Positions 58,277 to 64,000 of a DNA stretch of 64,000 bases are shown in pieces. The notes under the pieces are model-generated. The model saw nothing but the letters and a program-made list of their open reading frames with translations, was not told the DNA's origin and ran no database searches. A program made the position numbers and the translations under genes. The stretch spans positions 434,001 through 498,000 of the forward strand of contig JASBNA010000019.1 in assembly GCA_038087015.1 (NCBI GenBank), in the 5' to 3' direction. The stretch is from Cerrena zonata (lineage: Eukaryota; Basidiomycota; Agaricomycetes; Polyporales; Cerrenaceae). The first letter of the stretch is position 1; the number at the start of each line of letters is the position of its first letter.

Positions 58277-58426
58277 GATAGATTCGGAGGCATGATAGAG
58301 ACAGAACAGAGAGAACACGTCCCAATAAGGACGCAGGAGCCAGATATCCCACGAACAAGTCTTATCTGATCGCGCTTACGACAAGCACAGATCGCATACT
58401 TGGGTCATTCCATTCTCTTTCCTCAC
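58277..58426. promoter_or_regulatory. 150-bp divergent promoter
   Basis: The minus-strand gene starts at 58276 and the plus-strand gene at 58427, so both promoters must lie in this interval or overlap the 5' ends. No clear TATA box was seen. Confidence 0.5.
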
Positions 58427-61400
58427 ATGTCTGCCACAATGGCGTTCTTAAATCACAAATACATCACTCAGGGTGGAACATTGAAAGGCAAGAAGCCGCG
58501 GGAGAGCGAGATACCAATGTGGACGCTCACATTCGAGCTTCGTGAGGCGGTTTACCTGTGTCCCCAGGGACTAAGATCTCACGAATGGTCGATATGGGTT
58601 GGTGGTATGAAACAAGAATATGTGAGTGACCAGATCTTGGGGTGCAGGTCGCGAGTCGCAAGTCGCGAGTCGCAAGTCGCGAGTCGTGTGTTGTCAAGTC
58701 GTGAGAGGTTCGAACTTTTGCTAACTAGTAAATTAGGATCTGGCCCACACAGATCAACCAACGTGGCCAGAGGGTGAAGGTATACGCAAAGTCACAGCGA
58801 TAGTGCAGCGCTTTCACGAGTGCTACAACAATTTCCTCAGGACCGGAGTTCCATTCGATCTTCGCGAAATTTTGTACTGGGATACCTCACGTCCAGACAC
58901 CAAGAAGTATCTTCTAAGAAATATCAAGCCAGTCCTCGACGGTACGCAAATTGCAAGATTAGATGAAGCCTGGATCACGAACACATGTGAGTCTCCAGAT
59001 GTCTTTGCCCTCGCCCACATGTCACTGATATACAATTGTCAGTGGACAAGATAAATGTTCGGATGAACGCAGGACTTCAACCCGCTTTTTTGGACTTCTC
59101 CCGGTATAATGGAAGGCTGAGTACCTTGATTGCAGCACGGCAGATAAAGGCTGGTGAGTATCTCACGAGCATCATATATTGTGCAACAGCGATGTACTGA
59201 GAACGATGATTCAGATCACGCAACGATTAGGGGAGCTTCCCCAAGACTGGTCGTCAATCAGGAGACCGGCGAAGCGGAGATGACCAGAAGCACCAAGCTA
59301 GCAGAGCCTATCGAATGTCCACCAAAGGTCCCGGTGTTTCCCGTAGTCGAGGTCATCGTTCCTACTATCCCAAAGGCTTCAAAGCATGACATAGAGCTTG
59401 ATGTCAGTAGCGACGAGTCGGAGGATGACACCCCTCTAGCAGCCACTGCTTCGACCACCAAGGCAAAACACATTGTCTCACCACTTCGCCCAGGTCGCAA
59501 GCGCGACCAACCATCCTCTTCATCCAATAGCTCCAGTGATGAGGCACCTGCTATCCGCCAGCAATCTCAGCCTCGGCGAAAGCAGCAGAAGACCAAACAG
59601 GACTTGGGTGTAATCGACCTAATCTCCACTGATGAAGACGACGACGACTACATCGGATCTAGCATGCAAGTCACGAAGCAGCCTGTGGATCATGGTGGCG
59701 AGGAAACATCTGATGAGGACGAAGAGTCGGGCTCAGAGGATGACGATGAGGAGACCTCCGATGAAGAAGAAGCGGATGAAGATGACGATGAAGAGGAAGA
59801 AGATGACGATGATAATGTCGCGGCCACTGGGGGAAAGGGAAAGGGACGTCGATCGAACAAGGCTGTGGTACGTCCCGCGAGCAAGAAGATGAAGAAGGAA
59901 GGCTATTATCTATCCGAAAAGGTATGGCTGTGGGATCCGAATGCACCAAAAATCCCAGAAGGCGCATGGTCTGAGGCGCAGTTCATCCACGAAAAGCGAG
60001 TGGGAGAAATGCAGGAGGCGGTTCGTGATCATTTTCATCTCATGTGAGCTTTCTACTAACACAAGTAGTACCAGATCATTGCCTGCGCACAGTGTATCAT
60101 GCGAGATCAGCCATGCATGGTTGCATACGATGTCCAAGCATCGTGTATGACCTGCTCAGAGGCTGGCCTTGGGTGCAGCAACATTCCGATGGTTGGAGGG
60201 TGTCGCCTTCGTTCCCCATTTGGTGAGATTGAGGGGAAGCGATTCTTCATGTGTCAGATACATGCCTTCGTTCGCAAAGAGCCCCTGTTCCTGATGCCAC
60301 AACCACTTGCTTCTGTGAATTTCAACCCACCGATACCTTGTGGCAGCTTTGGTCGTGGATTTTCAGCCTATTCCAATAAGGACATCCAAGAGTTACGAAA
60401 GACGAACTGCAAGAAATGGAAGAAGCTCTTGCATTCAAATTGGAAGGCGCGATACTACGGTCTTCCCTACGATCAGCTCGAAGTTCTCTACTCCAAGAGA
60501 AAGGCGTATTTAAGTGCATGTAATCACGAGCCATTCCCGACCGCTATGTGGCACCCATGCAGCCGTCTCCCAGATGGTCTTGCCGAGTCACTTGACATCT
60601 ACTACAACAAACGTGCACGATTGCGATCATTACCCAGAAAATGGGTAAAATCCGACTTCCTTTGTAACGACGAGATTCTGCAAAGTGCGGGTCTTGACTG
60701 GAGCAACTACACTCCCACCATTCGGCTCTCGGATGAGGAAGAGCAGTTGCTGGAGAACCTCCCTATGTCACGTCCCAAAAAGGGGAAGAACGTCGCGACA
60801 ACGGCAAAGATCACGAAGACTCCGCAAGCCGAGTCGAAGGGTGAGGCCAAGGGGAAGAAAGCAATGAAGAAGAAACCAGTCGTTGAATCGGAGGATGAAG
60901 ATTCGAAGGATGACGATGTTGTAGAAAACGATGACAACAAGGCTCAAGATGCGGGCACCAAGGTCACGGAGGAAATGGTTGTCGACACAGATATCGACAT
61001 GGTTGATGTCGATGAGCCAGAGCCAGTGGTGTCCGTCAGGAAGACCCGTCACACCAGTCGCAAGATGGAGTTGGTCGTGAATGAACCTCGTGAGTATCTC
61101 GTTTGTCCGAAATGGTGCCAAGTAACACTTGTGTCAGACTCTACAGTAACGGAAGTTGAAGCCCTCATGGAGGTTGATGTAGCGCCAGGTATGTATTATT
61201 TGTGACGCTGTACATGGCGGAGGCATTGATTGATTTCAGAAGACTTAGAAGTCCCAGTTGCCTCATCGGATGGTGACCCGCTATGGACGTCTAAAGGTAA
61301 AGGTATCAACCGCGGGTCCGCGACACATTCGCTGGCCATTGATGTTCCAAAGACACCACCTGCCGAGACTGCTACCGACGATGGTAGTGCAGCTTCATTG

Positions 61401-62327
61401 CTCTCACCACTGCGAGCATTTGTCGCAGATATGGATGGACGTGTTACAGAAGATGAAGCTTTGCAGCTCCAAACCAAGGTATGGAACGTTGGTGTCGCAG
61501 TACTCTCGTGACCTAACAAAATATAGATGTTCCAATACTACAAGAAGATGCACACTGATGCAATTGCAATCCGTCGCGAGACATCTTCGTCATCATCCAG
61601 TCCCCCAGAAAAGGTGCGGAAGTTCAAGAAGAGGTTACAAGAATTTGACGAAGTGAAGAAATCGATTCCACTTGTGCTGGAGGGCCTCGATGAGATTAAG
61701 AAGATAGCGAAGAAACATGCGGAGTCCGTTGAGAGCCTGCGAGTTGCCACTGCAACAAATGAAGCCCAACTTTGCCAGATCGAGGCACTTCGTGAGTTGC
61801 AACTTCATGACCGAGAGCAGGCCGAAAAGCAAGCACGAAAGATCGAGGAGTTATACGAGCTTGTTAAATCCCAACTCGCGATGGCTTCCACACCGATTCC
61901 GAGGACAAGTGACATGCTTGAAATTGCGAACAGTTTTCTCAACAACTTGCAAGGGATTGACCTCCCCACAACGTCGACTCCAACTCCGAGCGGTTCCCAC
62001 ACCACCTTCGAGCCACAACCACATCGTGATTTCGCAAATCAGCAAAGTACTACTCCCCCGACCACTCACCAACACCTCGAGAATCCGCTTCAATCACCAA
62101 TCGTGATTCGTAACATCCCTACTGTCTCAGATGATCGCACTGCAAACCTCTCATATGCGATGTCATCTGTCCAGCTTGGTGGGGATTCCGGCGACAGTAT
62201 TTCAGCCCCTCCTCATCGTCAACAATCGCACGCACATGGTACTGCCTCCGTGTCAGGGCCCTCCATTATTCCACACAACACAGTCATGGGCCGGAACAGT
62301 GGCGAGCCGAGTCGACAGGAGAAGTGA
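58427..62327 (+). CDS. Large unknown protein with acidic tract, Cys cluster and coiled coil
   Basis: Many exons keep one frame from MSATMAFLNHKYITQGG (58427). Early exons read FHECYNNFLRTGVPFDLREI and NAGLQPAFLDFSRYNGRL. A long acidic Ser-rich region (59410-59820) is followed by LSEKVWLWDPNAPKIPEGAW. A 48-nt intron with a GTTCGT donor (60021-60068) leads to IACAQCIMRDQPC and ASCMTCSEAGLGC. This six-Cys cluster is spaced like a zinc-binding module. A second acidic stretch (60860-61010), the coiled-coil region 61530-61850 and a Ser/Pro/His-rich tail follow, ending PSRQEK. The combination is typical of basidiomycete accessory genes near transposons, but I cannot name it. Confidence 0.55.
58640..58705 (+). 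repeat. GCGAGTCGCAAGTC micro-tandem repeat in first intron
   Basis: About four copies of a 14-bp unit GCGAGTCGCAAGTC lie inside the first intron (about 58620-58737) of the large unknown gene. Confidence 0.7.
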
Positions 62328-62657
62328 GTAAACCACCTGCGGTACTGGCAACATCGCGATATATTGCGTCATGGATATCTTCGTGACCTCCTCTTGTTGT
62401 TGTTGGCTGTCTGAGATATCAATCTCACTTGGGTGCTGCCGCGATCGCAATTTACATATGTGGTTCATATCACTTCCCCCCCCTCGTACAATATTCTTCT
62501 CGTCTGAACATTACTGTGGCTACGAAATGTACTAGTACCGACGAATACACAATGTGATTTCTTGTTTGCGACCTCAGTGATGCATGAAAGCAGAAAAGTG
62601 AATTTGTTGTGATAGTGAAGCAAAGATATACGTGATAAATATTGTTTGCAGTAGCAA
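62328..62657. other. Convergent intergenic region
   Basis: 3' flanks of the large unknown gene and the minus-strand RG-rich gene. No further structure seen. Confidence 0.4.
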
Positions 62658-64000
62658 TTACTTTGTAGTCTTCTTCGTAGTCTTACCGCGAGTCAATGCA
62701 ACCTGTGAGCTACCAGCCAAATTACCAGGCACCTGTCCCCGACCACGACCCCGACCACGACCGCGACCGCGACCACGAGGTATTCCAATATCGTCAACCA
62801 ATCCTTCCTCTGCTGATGATGGTACTGGAGGTGGCGGTGTCCCACGACTTATTGGCTTGTTACGAATGGTGGGTAAATAGTCATTGTATTGGTTGTTTGG
62901 GACGTGCTGGCGGCCGGTTCTTCGAATTGCTGGAGTTGAAGGGAGAGATGATGATAGACTTGGTGTCGGACTGGGTGGTGGTGGTGTTACCGAGCCATCT
63001 TCTATCGCAGAGGTGTTGCTTGGTGAGCGGAAGAGCATAGTTGATGAGGATGGTGTAATGGAAGCAGGTGTGGACTTTGAAGTGTGCAGAATCTTCTTTC
63101 GTGGCTTTGGTACGCTGGGTACCAAGGGCTCCGAAGTCACAGGGGAAATCGAAGTGTGAGGAACAGAAGTCGCGGTCTGGCTTTGAACAGGATCCTTGAT
63201 CGCGACTGTGATGTGACTTGTCATAAGTGCCGATGTACGATTCTGCCCCTGCCGAAGAGGTGCTATACATGCAGCAATGTCACGGAAGATGATGCTAAGT
63301 CCATCTAGGACCTTTCCTTTCAGTCGTGAGTCAGTGACGTAGTCCGGTAAAGGATAGGATGGAATGTCAGGATCTGGGACAAAATGCATACGATGTAACT
63401 CGTGATACACTAGACCTGAGAGCAAAAGGAACTGTTCCACCTTTGATGGACTTGTGAGCAACGTCGGAGCATTGGATCTCCAATCTTGCCAGAACAGCAT
63501 TAATGTCTTGTAATTGAATTCGTCGTGATGGATCGTTTCAGGTAGAACAAGCTCGCGACTTTCCCATGACACCCATGAGAAGACCGGCTCTTTGATTGGA
63601 GTGAGTGTGGCCTAAATTTAATTTAATGAGATGGTTATCGGTATTCCAGTACCATATAGGCATACCTGTGACTCACGACACCACTTCACAATGTCGCGAT
63701 ACCACTCATTTGTGGACAAAGCCTGCAGGTACCGATGACGTTTGTCTAGTGATTGTGCGGCCCAGTACGGTGCCTTGTCAAGTGGATCATTGAGCGAGTG
63801 GCTGACATCTGTCTCAAGCACAGGTGATGGTGGATCCTCGAACAAAGACATAAAGTCGTCCGATGGAATCGGCTGGGAGTGAGGCAGATCGCAACCTGTG
63901 GCAGCAACCTCAGGAAGTGCAGGATTAGTAGGAGGCGGAGTATGGAATGATTGGGTGAGATCGATAGGAGGTAGAGGTACATGAGTATTATCATGGATCA
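62658..64000 (-). CDS. Unknown protein with Arg-Gly repeat tail (5' end at or beyond window edge)
   Basis: The frame is open to the right edge (IHDNTHVPLPPIDLTQ near 63990), so the start may lie outside. An exon reads YWAAQSLDKRHRYLQALSTN and YRDIVKWCRESQ. A short intron at about 63667-63613 is followed by a long exon with SWESRELVLPE, FLLLSGLVYHELHRMHFVPD and VLDGLSIIFRDIAACIAPL. A Ser/Pro-rich linker leads to seven RG repeats (GRGRGRGRGRGRGRGQ) and a Lys/Thr-rich end, KTTKKTTK. RG repeats often bind RNA. The folded N-terminal part has no domain I recognise. It converges on the neighbouring unknown gene. Confidence 0.55.

Noticed and set aside
59671..59967. Minus-strand Ser/His/Pro-rich frames
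   Set aside because: They are antisense shadows of the acidic GAT/GAA tract of the large unknown gene.

Overview
The window looks like a contig from a mushroom-forming basidiomycete (Agaricomycetes). Genes carry many short GT-AG introns of about 50-60 nt on both strands. The gene set fits: a HAK potassium transporter, Alg5, Abp1, Ett1, Mam3, an OTT_1508-type deaminase-like protein, several F-box proteins and a Marasmius-agglutinin-type lectin. There are no operons, CRISPR arrays or bacterial signals. Splice sites and starts were assigned by eye from GT-AG junctions that keep the reading frame, so exon ends are approximate unless stated.

Layout. 1-1.6 kb is the 3' end of a BTB/IBtk-type gene with a frameshift. 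2.7-5.9 kb holds two conserved minus-strand genes. 7.6-11.8 kb is a tandem pair of paralogous zinc-finger-like genes with a shared upstream motif. 12.4-18.1 kb carries a C2H2 zinc-finger protein and the HAK transporter. 19.3-23.0 kb carries an F-box protein and an epoxide hydrolase. 23.6-25.5 kb has a probable LTR remnant and the end of an unrecognised gene. 25.7-27.0 kb is a mitochondrial carrier. 27.0-32.3 kb is a mosaic of gene pieces (MSH4-like, TDP1-like, a partial direct duplication of the carrier 3' end) around one intact deaminase-like gene. 32.6-35.1 kb is the Mam3 homologue. 35.5-36.8 kb is a broken F-box gene. 37.2-38.8 kb is the lectin. 39.8-53.1 kb is mostly housekeeping: Abp1, Ett1, Alg5, two more F-box genes and a small unknown gene. 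53.4-54.0 kb is a secreted double-psi-beta-barrel protein.

From about 54.3 kb to the right edge the character changes to mobile or accessory DNA. There is a PIF/Harbinger-type transposase cut off before its last catalytic motif, a GGGGACTCC/GGAGTCCCC minisatellite, and a 715-bp AT-rich foldback element with 263-bp near-perfect inverted arms and a possible GCA target duplication. Three low-complexity genes of unknown function follow, two of them divergent from a 150-bp shared promoter. The most notable items are the foldback element, the gene-fragment mosaic, the lectin, the deaminase-like gene and the duplicated zinc-finger locus.
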